From assembly GCF_030269305.1 (NCBI RefSeq), contig NZ_BSTC01000001.1, positions 1,501,467 through 1,565,466 of the forward strand: DNA of 64,000 nucleotides, written 5' to 3'. The position numbers and the translations under genes are program-made. Numbering within the stretch: position 1 is the first letter of the stretch; each line of letters begins with the position of its first letter. Shown here one piece after another: positions 50,032 through 58,782 of this stretch. Source of the DNA: Kineosporia sp. NBRC 101731. Its GTDB lineage: Bacteria > Actinomycetota > Actinomycetes > Actinomycetales > Kineosporiaceae. The notes under the pieces are model-generated. The model saw nothing but the letters and a program-made list of their open reading frames with translations, ran no database searches and was not told where the DNA came from.

Positions 50032-51144
50032 TTAGTTCTCGGCGGTGCCCACGGCCTGGTGGATCGACGTGAAGCCGTCGGCGCGGAGGCGTTCGGCGAT
50101 GCGCCGTTGCACCTGGCGCGGCCAGAACAACCCGCCGTAGATGAAGCCCGTGTACGCCTGCACCAGCGTGGCGCCGGCCCGGATGCGCTCGTAGGCGTCA
50201 TCCCCGTCCTGGATGCCGCCGGCCGCGACCAGCACCATCTCGTCACCGACCCGGGCCCGCAGCCGGCGCAGCACCTCGAGCGACCGCTCGGCCACCGGGG
50301 CGCCGGAGAGTCCGCCGGCGCCCATCGCCTCGACGTCGGCCGCGGGGGTGCGCAGGCCGGTGCGGGTGATGGTGGTGTTCGTCGCGATGATGCCGTCCAG
50401 CCCCAGCTCGACGGCCAGGTCGGCGACGGCGTCCACGTCGTCGTCGGACAGGTCGGGTGCGATCTTCACGAGCAGGGGGACGCGTCGGGTACCGGTTCCC
50501 CGGCCGGTCGGGCCGGATGCATCAAGAGTGCGCCGAACCGCGCTCAGCAGTGGCCGCAGTGACGAGACCGCCTGGAGATCACGCAGTCCGGGCGTGTTCG
50601 GGGAGCTGACGTTGACCACGAGGTAGTCGGCGACCGGGCCGAGCCGGGCGGTGCTGGCGACGTAGTCCTCGATCGCGTCGGCCGGGCCGACCACCTTGGA
50701 CTTGCCGATGTTCACGCCCACGACCGCCGGGCCCCTGCGCGCCTTCAGCCGGATCGAGGCCGCGGTGGAGCCGTGGTTGTTGAACCCCATCCGGTTGATC
50801 AGGGCCTTGTCCGCCGGCAGGCGGAACATCCGGGGCTTGGGGTTACCCGGCTGGGGGCGGGCCGTGACCGTGCCGATCTCGACGTACCCGAAGCCCATCG
50901 CGGCCAGCGCGTCGGGTGCCAGGGCGTCTTTGTCGAAGCCCGCCGCCAGGCCCAGCGGACCGGGTAGGTCCAGACCCAGCGCGCGGGTACGCAGCACGGC
51001 GTCCTTCGGGGCCAGCAGCTTCGCCAGCTGCGCCCGCAGCGCGGGCACCCTCTCGACCAGACGGATCGCGGTGAACGCCGCGTGGTGCGCGGTCTCGGCC
51101 GGCACCCGCACCAGGAGGTGCTTGAAAACGAGTTGATAGAGCAT
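50032..51144 (-). CDS. pyrD: Dihydroorotate dehydrogenase, class 2 (quinone)
   Basis: 370 residues. FMN enzyme oxidising dihydroorotate to orotate in pyrimidine synthesis and passing electrons to quinone. The N-terminal amphipathic helices ([20 protein letters not shown]) are the membrane-association domain of class 2 enzymes. FMN-binding [20 protein letters not shown] and the catalytic serine in [14 protein letters not shown] are present, as is [21 protein letters not shown]. Its start overlaps the nucS stop (ATGA). Confidence 0.96.
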   Translation of the reverse strand: MLYQLVFKHLLVRVPAETAHHAAFTAIRLVERVPALRAQLAKLLAPKDAVLRTRALGLDLPGPLGLAAGFDKDALAPDALAAMGFGYVEIGTVTARPQPGNPKPRMFRLPADKALINRMGFNNHGSTAASIRLKARRGPAVVGVNIGKSKVVGPADAIEDYVASTARLGPVADYLVVNVSSPNTPGLRDLQAVSSLRPLLSAVRRTLDASGPTGRGTGTRRVPLLVKIAPDLSDDDVDAVADLAVELGLDGIIATNTTITRTGLRTPAADVEAMGAGGLSGAPVAERSLEVLRRLRARVGDEMVLVAAGGIQDGDDAYERIRAGATLVQAYTGFIYGGLFWPRQVQRRIAERLRADGFTSIHQAVGTAEN

Positions 51145-51839
51145 CAGAAGAGTCGGGTCTCCACGTCGTCCAGGCCCCGCATCTCGTTGTAGTCCAGGAT
51201 CACGCAGCGGATGCCCCGGTCCTCGGCCAGCACCCGGGCCTGCGGCTTGATCTCCTGTGCGGCGTAGATGCCGGCGACGGGGGCGAGCAGCGGGTCGCGG
51301 TTCATCAGTTCCAGGTAGCGGGTGAGCTGCTCGACGCCGTCGATCTCACCGCGCCGCTTGATCTCGACCGCCACCGAGCCCCCGGAAGCGTCCTTGACCA
51401 GCAGGTCGACCGGCCCGATGGCGGTCATGTACTCGCGCCGGACCAGCTGCCAGCCGTCGCCGAGCCGGTTCACCTGCTCGGCCAGGAGCTTCTGCAGATG
51501 GGCCTCGACGCCGTCTTTCACCAGCCCGGGATCGACCCCGAGCTCGTGGTTGCTGTCGTGCAGCACCTCGTGCAGATTCACGATCAGCCGGTCGTCGGTC
51601 TTGGCGCTCTGCACCGTCCAGACCTCGGTCACACCCACCTCGGCGGCCGCCTCGTCCGGCGGGCCCACGGTCAGCTTGGCGGGCGGGCTCATCCAGTTCA
51701 GCGGCTTGTAGGAGCCACCGTCTGAATGCACCAGCACACTGCCGTCGGCCTTCACCATGAGCAGGCGGTTCGCGAGCGGTAGGTGGGCGGTCAACCGCCC
51801 GGCGTAGTCAACAGAACAACGAGCGATAACCAGGCGCAC
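51144..51839 (-). CDS. nucS: Mismatch-specific endonuclease NucS
   Basis: 231 residues from the GTG at 51839; the frame extends to 51884, but [20 protein letters not shown] aligns with the usual NucS start. In actinobacteria lacking MutS/MutL it carries out non-canonical mismatch repair. The N-terminal DNA-binding part has [12 protein letters not shown]; the nuclease domain has DLLVKD and the catalytic E-x-K ([20 protein letters not shown]). The C-terminus ends DDVETRLF, a likely beta-clamp-binding tail. Cotranslated with pyrD. Confidence 0.94.
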   Translation of the reverse strand: MRLVIARCSVDYAGRLTAHLPLANRLLMVKADGSVLVHSDGGSYKPLNWMSPPAKLTVGPPDEAAAEVGVTEVWTVQSAKTDDRLIVNLHEVLHDSNHELGVDPGLVKDGVEAHLQKLLAEQVNRLGDGWQLVRREYMTAIGPVDLLVKDASGGSVAVEIKRRGEIDGVEQLTRYLELMNRDPLLAPVAGIYAAQEIKPQARVLAEDRGIRCVILDYNEMRGLDDVETRLF

Positions 51840-51934
51840 GGTCGACGAGCCTAGCCTGAACCCGGACACCGGATGGGCGACCACCCTGACACGCGATGGA
51901 TGACCACCCTCGCCCCGTCCCCATCCAACCCCTC

Positions 51935-51950
51935 CATGATCACGAACAGA
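51935..51950. repeat. Half copy of the palindromic repeat end
   Basis: CATGATCACGAACAGA is identical to the outer right end of copy 2 (37125-37140) and is followed by a G run as in the right arm of the 42174 element. No matching left end or TTCTAGAA core is nearby. It lies in a divergent gap (nucS/padR), unlike the intact copies. Likely a degenerate remnant. Confidence 0.6.
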
Positions 51951-52020
51951 GGGGGGGGGTTGCCCGCGTCGCTCGTGGGTGATCCTGGCGTGACACGCCC
52001 CACTCCCGCACCATGGACGC

Positions 52021-52039
52021 TACTGCGCATTGCGCGGTA
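52021..52039. promoter_or_regulatory. Dyad upstream of padR, candidate PadR operator
   Basis: TACTGCGCA-T-TGCGCGGTA, an odd-centred dyad with 8 of 9 matching positions, centred 48 nt before the padR start. Autorepression through such a site is common for PadR proteins. Confidence 0.5.
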
Positions 52040-52077
52040 CCTTCTGTGGCGCGGCAGTGGATGGTTGGGGGAGACGG

Positions 52078-52455
52078 ATGGATACGACGCAGTTGCTGAA
52101 GGGCGTGCTCGACGTCGCGGTGCTGGCGGTGGTCGCGCAGGAGGACGGGTACGGGTACGACGTGGTGCGTCGTCTGCGGGCCGCGGGGCTGGAAGACGTC
52201 GGGGACGCGTCGGTGTACGGCACGTTGCGGCGTCTCTATGCCGGTGGGTCGCTGACGTCTTACGTGGTGCCCTCCGACGAGGGGCCGCACCGCAAGTACT
52301 ACGGCATCACGCCGCTCGGGCGGCAGGAACTCGGGGAGCAGCGGCAGACCTGGGCCGCGTTCGCCGACACGATGACCGGCCTGCTGGCCGGGTCGACGGG
52401 TAACACGGTGCCGCTGGAGCGCCGGCGGCGGACAGGCTCGGAGGGAACGCGATGA
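52078..52455 (+). CDS. PadR-family transcriptional regulator
   Basis: 125 residues from the ATG at 52078, preceded by GGGGGAGACGG. Winged helix typical of PadR: MDTTQLLKGVLDVAVLAVVA, GYGYDVVRRLRAAGL, then ASVYGTLRRLYAGGSLTSYV and RKYYGITPLGRQEL. It is translationally coupled (ATGA overlap) to a HAAS-domain membrane protein, a recurrent actinobacterial pair in which PadR represses the operon. Signal unknown. Confidence 0.92.
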   Translation: MDTTQLLKGVLDVAVLAVVAQEDGYGYDVVRRLRAAGLEDVGDASVYGTLRRLYAGGSLTSYVVPSDEGPHRKYYGITPLGRQELGEQRQTWAAFADTMTGLLAGSTGNTVPLERRRRTGSEGTR

Positions 52456-53597
52456 ACACGGTGACTCAGACCCCGGACCTGGCGAACTATCTGGCGGCGG
52501 TGCGGCGGGAGCTCGGTGATCTCGGTACGGATGAGGTCGACGAGCTGACCGGTGGGCTCGAGGCCGACCTGGCCGACGCCCTCGACGGCAGTGACCGGAC
52601 ACCGGAGGGGATGTTCGGTCCGCCGCAGGCTTATGCCGCCGAGCTGCGCGCCGCGGCCGGCCTCTCGCCGCGGGGTGCGAAAAAGCCTCCGCGGCTGAGC
52701 ATCCGGCCGCGGATCGCCGCCGCCGAGGCCTGGCTGGACCGGCAGCCGTGGGGGCCGGGTGTGAAGGGCTTCGGCGAGACGGCTCGTCCACTGTGGTGGG
52801 CTTTTCGCTCCTACGTTGTTTACCAGCTCATCGTTCAGACCCTGAGCGACACCCGTCAGAGGGCTCCGGAGTCTGAGGTGCAGTGGCTGCTGCTCATCGT
52901 GCTGGTGATCGGGGGTATTGAACTCGAGCGCCGGAAGTGGTTCTCGTCCGGCAGATTCCGTCGTGGTCTGGTCGGTGCGGCCGATCTGCTGGCCGTCGGC
53001 TCGCTGGTGCTGGCCGCTTGGCTGTTCGTCATCCCGAACTATTCCGTCGTGGGGTTGGTGCCGGTGGGTACCGACGGATACACGGATTCGTTCAGCGCGG
53101 CTCAATCGGACCCGATCGAGGGCGTGACCAACGGCGGGCGGTTGGTGCACAACATTTTCCCGTACGACTCCGAGGGAAACCCGCTGCAGGGCGTGCAGTT
53201 GTTCGATGATCAGGGGCGGATGCTGGTGCCGTCGGAAAAGGACTACCTGGAAGGTGGGTCGGACGTCAGCGTGAATCCGGCGAAGGGCCGAGACGGCCGG
53301 AACCTCTTCAACGTCTACCCGCTGAAGGAGACGCTGACGGGGTGGGACGAGAACGGGAACGAGATCCCGGTGCGTGTCCGCGACGCCAAGGCTCCCAGCC
53401 GCCTGCAGTACCCGGTGAGCCAGGGTGAGCCGGAGCCGACCGGGACCGCCACGCCCGGGCCGACCCCCACCCTGGCGCCAACCCTGACCCCGACGCCGGC
53501 CCTGACCGAAACCGCGGAACCGACCTCGTCCGAACCGGGCGATCCCTCGCCGTCGGCAGAACTGACCGAGGCTCCGGCGGACGGTGACGAGGGATGA
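52452..53597 (+). CDS. HAAS-domain membrane protein with proline/threonine-rich tail
   Basis: 381 residues. N-terminal HAAS domain (YLAAVRRELGDLGTDEVDEL, TGGLEADLADALDG) of the type that accompanies PadR regulators, then membrane helices (VVYQLIVQTLS region; WLLLIVLVIGGIELE; LLAVGSLVLAAWLFVIPNYS), an external domain of about 150 residues, and a C-terminal low-complexity tail of P/T/E (PTGTATPGPTPTLAPTLTPT and on). No enzyme signature. Likely a membrane sensor or target coupled to the upstream PadR. Confidence 0.8.
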   Translation: MNTVTQTPDLANYLAAVRRELGDLGTDEVDELTGGLEADLADALDGSDRTPEGMFGPPQAYAAELRAAAGLSPRGAKKPPRLSIRPRIAAAEAWLDRQPWGPGVKGFGETARPLWWAFRSYVVYQLIVQTLSDTRQRAPESEVQWLLLIVLVIGGIELERRKWFSSGRFRRGLVGAADLLAVGSLVLAAWLFVIPNYSVVGLVPVGTDGYTDSFSAAQSDPIEGVTNGGRLVHNIFPYDSEGNPLQGVQLFDDQGRMLVPSEKDYLEGGSDVSVNPAKGRDGRNLFNVYPLKETLTGWDENGNEIPVRVRDAKAPSRLQYPVSQGEPEPTGTATPGPTPTLAPTLTPTPALTETAEPTSSEPGDPSPSAELTEAPADGDEG

Positions 53598-53736
53598 GCG
53601 CGCTCCTGGAAAACCACCGTCCGATAGCCGATTACGGTGGCCCGCGCTGGTGGGCCTGGGCATCGTCCTGCTGAACCTCTGGCTGGTGGTCCTGGTTCTG
53701 CTCGTCGTGCCGGTCGACCTGTACTGGGGTTCCTGA
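53584..53736 (+). CDS. Small single-helix membrane protein downstream of the HAAS gene
   Basis: A 50-residue frame from the GTG at 53584 overlaps the HAAS gene by 14 nt in another frame. It starts MTRDERAPGKPPSDSRLRWP and continues with a strongly hydrophobic helix (ALVGLGIVLLNLWLVVLVLL) ending PVDLYWGS. A basic N-terminus before one membrane helix and the tight overlap suggest a real coupled gene. No homologue is recognised, and the ribosome site is weak. Confidence 0.5.
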   Translation: MTRDERAPGKPPSDSRLRWPALVGLGIVLLNLWLVVLVLLVVPVDLYWGS

Positions 53737-53758
53737 ACGCGGCACCACCTGAACGCAG

Positions 53759-53794
53759 AAGCGGCGGCGGTCCCCGAAAGGTCCGCCGCCGCTT
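53759..53794. terminator. Hairpin between convergent PadR-HAAS module and subtilase
   Basis: AAGCGGCGGCGG (53759-53770) pairs perfectly with CCGCCGCCGCTT (53783-53794), loop of 12, followed by CGTCTTCAG on the plus strand and TCTGCG on the minus strand. It lies 23 nt after the small ORF stop and 10 nt from the subtilase stop. Confidence 0.7.
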
Positions 53795-53803
53795 CGTCTT
53801 CAG

Positions 53804-55489
53804 TTACAGTCGGCCGCTCACCGCGGCCTTGGCGTTGACGATGCCGTGACCGTAGAAGCCGTTGTCCGACTTCGGGCCCTCACACGTGGCCTCCGAGTCC
53901 ACGATCGCACCGGTCGTCAGGATCCGGTGGTACTTGAACGTGCGGGGGTTCGGGCAGGCGGTCTCGGTGGCCGACTTCAGCAGCTTGGCCTCGGTCTTGT
54001 CCGGGTCCAGGCCCAGGCCGCTCTTGTCCTTGTGGCCGAACTCGCTGACCACCAGCGCAGCCACACCCGCGGCGTGCGGTGAGGCCATCGAGGTGCCCTG
54101 CAGGTACTGGTAGTAACCGCAGACCGAGCCCTTGCACGACTTCACCACGGCCGGCGTGAGGGGTTCACCGTTCTCGTCGATGAGGCCCTCCTCGATGGCT
54201 AGGTGCTTCGGGAAGGCGGCCAGCACGGTGCCGCTGAGATTCCTGGAACCGTCGGCGGTGTCGTAGGCGTCACCACCGGGCGCGGAGACGTCGGTCTCCT
54301 CCGTGCCGTAGTTCGAGTAATAGGCCTTGCGCTTGCTCGGCCCGGTCGAGCTGACGGTCAGCACACCCTTGCTCTCGGCCGGCACGTTGATGCACGAGTT
54401 GTCGATCGTGCGTTCCTTCGCAGCGCCTTCCGGGTAGTCCGGCGAGGTGGCGTCCGTGGTCGGGTTATTGAGGTCGGTGGCCTCGTTGCCCTCGGCGGAG
54501 ACCGGCAGCACACCCTTGTTGCGGGCGTAGGTCAGGGCCCGCTGCGTGGCGGTGCGGATGACCTGCTGCTCGCGCTGTTCCGCGGGCGAGTCGGCCGGGT
54601 TGCTCGTGCAGTTGAACAGCCACGGGTCGACGTAGTAGCTCATGTTCACCACGTCGACGCCGATGTCACCGGCGTAGGTGAGGGCGTCCAGGGTGGGCTG
54701 GAGGAAGAAGTAGCCCGAGTCCTGACCGGCCCGGATGTTCACGAGCGTCACGTCCGGCGCGACACCCGCGATGCCGATGCCGTTGATCGGTGACCCGATG
54801 GTGCTGGCGACGTGCGTGCCGTGACCGCCGTCGTCCACGTCGGCGGCGTCCTTACAGCTCGCCACCTCGCACTCGCCGTCGATCTCGGGGATGTCCGTGA
54901 CGAAGTTGCGCGACAGCTTCTTGCTGAAGTTCGGCGCGATGTCCGGGTGGCTACCGTCGACGCCGGTGTCGATCACGCCGACCAGCACCTTGCTGCTACC
55001 GGGCTGCGAGGCGTACGAGCCCTTCTTGGTGGCGTCGATCTGCTTCATGTCCCACTGCAGATCGGCCAGCGGTTCGTTGCTTGCGGAAGAACCCTTGTGC
55101 GTGCCGGACTTCGACGACTTGGGGGTGCTCTTGCGCAGCTGCTCGATCTGGAACTGGCTGGCCTGCTGCTCCTCCGGAGCCTGGCCGATGATCTGGTTGC
55201 CCGCGGCGCCGAGCACGGTCTTGTCCGCGTTGATCTTCGCCTCGAAGTCGGACTTCGAGCTGGTGGCCACCACGTAGCCGAGCGCGGAGTTCTCCGAGAC
55301 CACCGTGCCCCCGGCCTTCTCCACGGCGGCCTTGGCCGCCAGAGCGCCGGAGTTAGCGTTCTGCAGAACGACGTACTCGGTCGTCGCGGCCTTCTGAGAG
55401 GTGCTCGCCGAGGCCGGGGAACTGGCCACGAGCGCGGTGCCGGTGACGGCGAACATCGCTGTCACCAGGCAGACGCCAAGTTGTCGCAT
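53804..55489 (-). CDS. Secreted subtilisin-like serine protease (S8)
   Basis: 561 residues. Signal peptide (MRQLGVCLVTAMFAVTGTAL, then VASSPASA), an inhibitor-like prodomain (about 35-130: EYVVLQNANSGALAAKAAVE) and the S8 catalytic domain with the triad Asp in VGVIDTGVDGSHPDI, His in GHGTHVASTIGSP and Ser in GTSMASPHAAGVAALV. It is presumably secreted and activated by removal of the prodomain. Upstream is a 13-nt inverted repeat (55548-55612) that may control it. Confidence 0.95.
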   Translation of the reverse strand: MRQLGVCLVTAMFAVTGTALVASSPASASTSQKAATTEYVVLQNANSGALAAKAAVEKAGGTVVSENSALGYVVATSSKSDFEAKINADKTVLGAAGNQIIGQAPEEQQASQFQIEQLRKSTPKSSKSGTHKGSSASNEPLADLQWDMKQIDATKKGSYASQPGSSKVLVGVIDTGVDGSHPDIAPNFSKKLSRNFVTDIPEIDGECEVASCKDAADVDDGGHGTHVASTIGSPINGIGIAGVAPDVTLVNIRAGQDSGYFFLQPTLDALTYAGDIGVDVVNMSYYVDPWLFNCTSNPADSPAEQREQQVIRTATQRALTYARNKGVLPVSAEGNEATDLNNPTTDATSPDYPEGAAKERTIDNSCINVPAESKGVLTVSSTGPSKRKAYYSNYGTEETDVSAPGGDAYDTADGSRNLSGTVLAAFPKHLAIEEGLIDENGEPLTPAVVKSCKGSVCGYYQYLQGTSMASPHAAGVAALVVSEFGHKDKSGLGLDPDKTEAKLLKSATETACPNPRTFKYHRILTTGAIVDSEATCEGPKSDNGFYGHGIVNAKAAVSGRL

Positions 55490-55547
55490 CGAATCGGTCC
55501 CTTCGTCGCGGATGTTCGCGGGTGGAACGTGACTACCGAATTCTGCT

Positions 55548-55612
55548 CGGTATGCGGACTCGCCGGACCTGCGGCAGTCGGGCCCCCGACCGGCAAAGCA
55601 GTTCGCATACCG
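55548..55612. promoter_or_regulatory. Inverted repeat upstream of the subtilase gene
   Basis: CGGTATGCGGACT (55548-55560) and AGTTCGCATACCG (55600-55612) match as inverted repeats at 12 of 13 positions across 39 nt. It lies 59 nt before the subtilase start, in a 323-nt divergent gap with no other gene. It may be a pair of operator half-sites, or a leader stem. Confidence 0.45.
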
Positions 55613-55812
55613 GATGACTTATACATGTTCTTCCGTCCGGATTAAATGCAAACCGAACGTTTTTCTGCCGGAGGGTGGCGCAGAATACTTTTTCTTGACG
55701 GGAGCCACCTCCGTCCGCAGCGTGGCGTGGGCGACAGATTCACCCCTGCTGAAGGTCTTTCACCCAGGTCACCATGAGTGATCGGCAATGATCGGCCACG
55801 AGGAGGCTCGCG

Positions 55813-57588
55813 ATGGCGCGGCAGATACGGACCGTGGGAGTGGTCGGGCTCGGCACGATGGGATCGGGCATTGCCGAGGTGCTGGCCCGCCACGGGTTCG
55901 GCGTGATCGGTGTCGAGGTCGACGCGGCCGCCGCCGACCGGGCGAGGACGCGGATCGAGGCATCCACCGAGAGGGCGGTCGAACGCGGCAAGCTGCAGCC
56001 CGCCGACCGCGCGGAACTGCTGGCCCGCATCGAGTTCTCCACCGAGCCGGCACGGGTCGCCGACGCCGGTCTGGTGATCGAAGCAGTGCCCGAGGTGCTC
56101 GGCCTGAAGCGCGAGATCCTGGCCTCCCTCGATGCCGTCGTTGCCCCCGACGCCATTCTGGCCACTAACACCTCCAGCCTTCCGGTCACCGAAATTGCCG
56201 TGGCCACCAGCAATCCCCGGCGTGTGATCGGGCTGCACTTCTTCAACCCGGCCCCGGTGCAGGAGCTCGTCGAGGTGGTGCGCACGGTGGTGAGTGACGA
56301 GGACGTGGTGGACGACGCCGCACTCCTGGTGCGGGCCCTGGGCAAGGAGCCGGTGGTGGTCGGCGACCAGGCCGGGTTCATCGCCAACGCCTTGCTGTTC
56401 GGCTACCTCAACCACGCCGTGTCGATGTTCGAGGCGAAGTACGCGCGGCGCGAGGACATCGACGACGCGATGCGTCTGGGGTGCGGTCTGCCGATGGGCC
56501 CGCTCGCCCTGATGGACCTGATCGGGCTGGACACGGCTTACGAGATCCTCGACTCGATGTACCACCAGACCCGCGATCGTCTGCACGCCCCGGCGCCGTT
56601 GATCAAGCAGATGGTCACCGCCGGGCTCACGGGGCGCAAGAGCGGGCGGGGCTTCTACCGTTACGCGGCTCCCGGCTCGTCGGTGGTCATTCAGGACGCG
56701 CGCCTGCCCGCGGGCGGGCCGGTCGCCGACCGGGGGAGAGACGTGCAGAGCGTGGGGGTGGTCGGCTCCGGCACGATGGCCACCGGGATCGTCGAGGTGC
56801 TGGCCAAGGCCGGTCTGGACGTGCTCTTCGTGGCCCGGACACCGGAGAAGGCCGAGGCGGTGCGCGCGGGCCTGAGGCAGAGTCTGGACCGCTCGGTGAC
56901 GAAAGGACGGATCACGCCGGATCAGCGGGACGCCGCCCTGGGGAAGGTCCGCGGCACCACGGCACTCGCCGACCTGGGCGACGCCGACCTGGTGCTGGAG
57001 GCGGTGGTGGAGGACCTGGAGGTGAAGCAGGCCCTGTTCCGTGACCTCGACCGGATCTGCCGGCCGGGTGCCGTTCTGGCGACCACGACGTCCTCGCTTC
57101 CCGTCATCGAATGTGCCGCCGTGACGGGAAGACCACAGGACGTCATCGGGATCCACTTCTTCAACCCCGCCCCGGCGATGCGGCTGGTCGAGGTGGTCAG
57201 CACGGTTTCGACGGCGGAGGATGTGACTCTGACCGCAGTGAAACTCTGCCGCCACATTCGTAAGCACCCGGTCACATGTGGCGACCGGGCCGGGTTCATC
57301 GTCAATGCGCTGCTGTTCCCCTACCTCAACGACGCCGTGAAGATGCTCTGCGCGCACTACGCCCAGGCCCAGGACATCGATCGGGCCATGCGCCTGGGCT
57401 GCGGGTATCCGATGGGGCCCTTCGAGCTTCTGGATGTCGTGGGTCTGGATGTATCACTGGCGATCGAGAAGGTTCTCTTTCATGAGTTCCGTGAACCTGG
57501 CTTCGCTCCGTCACCGATGCTGGAACACCTGGTCACTGCGGGTTATCTGGGCCGGAAAACTGGGCGAGGATTCCGTACTTACGGCTAG
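55813..57588 (+). CDS. 3-hydroxybutyryl-CoA dehydrogenase, two fused domains
   Basis: 591 residues made of two tandem copies of the 3-hydroxyacyl-CoA dehydrogenase unit (about 1-290 and 315-591). Each has an NAD Rossmann motif (VGLGTMGSGIAEVLA; VGSGTMATGIVEVLA), NTSSLPVTE or TTSSLPVIE, the catalytic-His region GLHFFNPAPVQELVEVV or GIHFFNPAPAMRLVEVV, and GFIxNALLF. Probably interconverts acetoacetyl-CoA and (S)-3-hydroxybutyryl-CoA, feeding crotonyl-CoA to ccr. It is upstream of a SigE-family sigma gene, in the same direction. Confidence 0.92.
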   Translation: MARQIRTVGVVGLGTMGSGIAEVLARHGFGVIGVEVDAAAADRARTRIEASTERAVERGKLQPADRAELLARIEFSTEPARVADAGLVIEAVPEVLGLKREILASLDAVVAPDAILATNTSSLPVTEIAVATSNPRRVIGLHFFNPAPVQELVEVVRTVVSDEDVVDDAALLVRALGKEPVVVGDQAGFIANALLFGYLNHAVSMFEAKYARREDIDDAMRLGCGLPMGPLALMDLIGLDTAYEILDSMYHQTRDRLHAPAPLIKQMVTAGLTGRKSGRGFYRYAAPGSSVVIQDARLPAGGPVADRGRDVQSVGVVGSGTMATGIVEVLAKAGLDVLFVARTPEKAEAVRAGLRQSLDRSVTKGRITPDQRDAALGKVRGTTALADLGDADLVLEAVVEDLEVKQALFRDLDRICRPGAVLATTTSSLPVIECAAVTGRPQDVIGIHFFNPAPAMRLVEVVSTVSTAEDVTLTAVKLCRHIRKHPVTCGDRAGFIVNALLFPYLNDAVKMLCAHYAQAQDIDRAMRLGCGYPMGPFELLDVVGLDVSLAIEKVLFHEFREPGFAPSPMLEHLVTAGYLGRKTGRGFRTYG

Positions 57589-57713
57589 AACGGTGCACAG
57601 GCAGTCGCAAGGTCCGGTTAGGCTGACGCCGGATTGCGCGAACGCGGCTGTGGGAAGCCGTTCACGGGGGCGCGGCACAACGTCGGTGAATGAGCTAGAT
57701 CTGCGAGGGGAAC

Positions 57714-58286
57714 GTGGTGGTGCAGCAGCCTGTCGATGCGTCGGCAGACGATGCGCACTGGTCTGTCCCCGATCAGATGATCGGTCAGGACGCACCGGGA
57801 CGGCTGGTGTTCGAGGAGTTCGTGGCGAGCCGCGGCCCGGCGCTGGTGCGGTTGGCGCGTGGTCTGCTGCGTGACCCCTACCTGGCCGAGGACGTGGTTC
57901 AGGACGTGCTCGGTAAGGCCCTGCTGCAGTGGGACCGGGTCAGTGCCGCCAACGACGTCGACGCCTACGTGCGGCGCATGGTGGTCAACGCCTGCACCTC
58001 CTGGTTCCGGCGGGCCGCCCGGCGCGAGCGGGCGACCGACTCGGTGCTGGTGCTGGACACCCCGTCGGGCGACGGTGCCGAGAACCGGGCCGATCGCGAA
58101 CAGCTCATCGCCCTGCTGCGCCGGCTGCCGGCCAAGCAGCAGGCCGTGCTGGTGCTGCGGCACTACGAGGGCCTGCCCGACAGCGAGATCGCCGTGCTGA
58201 TGAAGTGCTCCGAGGTCACGGTGCGCAGTAACGCCCACCGCGGCCTGGCGAAGCTGCGCGACATGCTGACAACCGCCCCGGTCTAG
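57714..58286 (+). CDS. SigE-family (ECF-type) sigma factor
   Basis: 190 residues. Region 2 has FVASRGPALVRLARGLLRDP and LAEDVVQDVLGKALLQWDRV; region 4 has RLPAKQQAVLVLRHYEGLPD and SEIAVLMKCSEVTVRSNAHR. This is the SigE (ECF-like, actinobacterial) subgroup. No anti-sigma factor is adjacent. GTG at 57714 follows GAGGGGAAC; GTG at 57717 or 57720 is also possible. A palindromic repeat follows 30 nt after the stop. Confidence 0.92.
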   Translation: MVVQQPVDASADDAHWSVPDQMIGQDAPGRLVFEEFVASRGPALVRLARGLLRDPYLAEDVVQDVLGKALLQWDRVSAANDVDAYVRRMVVNACTSWFRRAARRERATDSVLVLDTPSGDGAENRADREQLIALLRRLPAKQQAVLVLRHYEGLPDSEIAVLMKCSEVTVRSNAHRGLAKLRDMLTTAPV

Positions 58287-58315
58287 CGCGCCCCCTCAAC
58301 TCCAAAGCCTTCGTT

Positions 58316-58399
58316 CGTGATCATGCAAAACCTCCCCGGAGTTCTAGAACTGTGAGTTCGAAGAGTTCTAGAACACTGGGGAGGTTTTGCATGATCACG
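58316..58399. repeat. Palindromic repeat copy 3 (bidirectional terminator-like)
   Basis: Arms 58316-58350 and 58365-58399 match at 33 of 35 positions, loop of 14 nt (TGTGAGTTCGAAGA). Arms are the same as in copies 1 and 2 apart from the variable two or three positions before the TTCTAGAA core. It separates the convergent sigma and DUF952 genes by 30 and 12 nt. Confidence 0.93.
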
Positions 58400-58410
58400 A
58401 CGGGGTTGGG

Positions 58411-58782
58411 TTAACGGGCTACGTCGTACGGGGTTACGTCGGGTAGTTCCGGGCCGGTGAACTCCAGTACCGCCACCACCGCGTCCACCGGGATCGGCCC
58501 GTAGAAGTGGGGGAACGGGCTGTCTGAGCCGGGGACGTCGTCCCAGCGCATGGGCGTGCCCTGCTCCGCGCACTTCTCTTCGTCGACCACCAGCAGGCGC
58601 AGGTCCGCAGGAGGCAGGTCGCCGTAGAACGTGCTCAGCACGACCGTGGCCTGGCTGACGGTGCTGGCGTGGATGAAGCCCTCCTGCGCCAGAGTGACGT
58701 CGCGGCTGGACTTCTCATAACGGCCCAGGGTCAGGGCCTGCGCCCAGTCGGGCTCCAGGGCGATGTGCAGAACGCGGGTCAC
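58411..58782 (-). CDS. DUF952 family protein
   Basis: 123 residues, compact cytoplasmic protein. Family-typical GFIHASTVSQ and FPHFYGPIPVDAVV motifs. Function unknown; DUF952 proteins are common in actinobacteria. Its start overlaps the stop of the AI-2E-type permease gene (ATGA), so it is second in that operon. Confidence 0.88.
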   Translation of the reverse strand: MTRVLHIALEPDWAQALTLGRYEKSSRDVTLAQEGFIHASTVSQATVVLSTFYGDLPPADLRLLVVDEEKCAEQGTPMRWDDVPGSDSPFPHFYGPIPVDAVVAVLEFTGPELPDVTPYDVAR

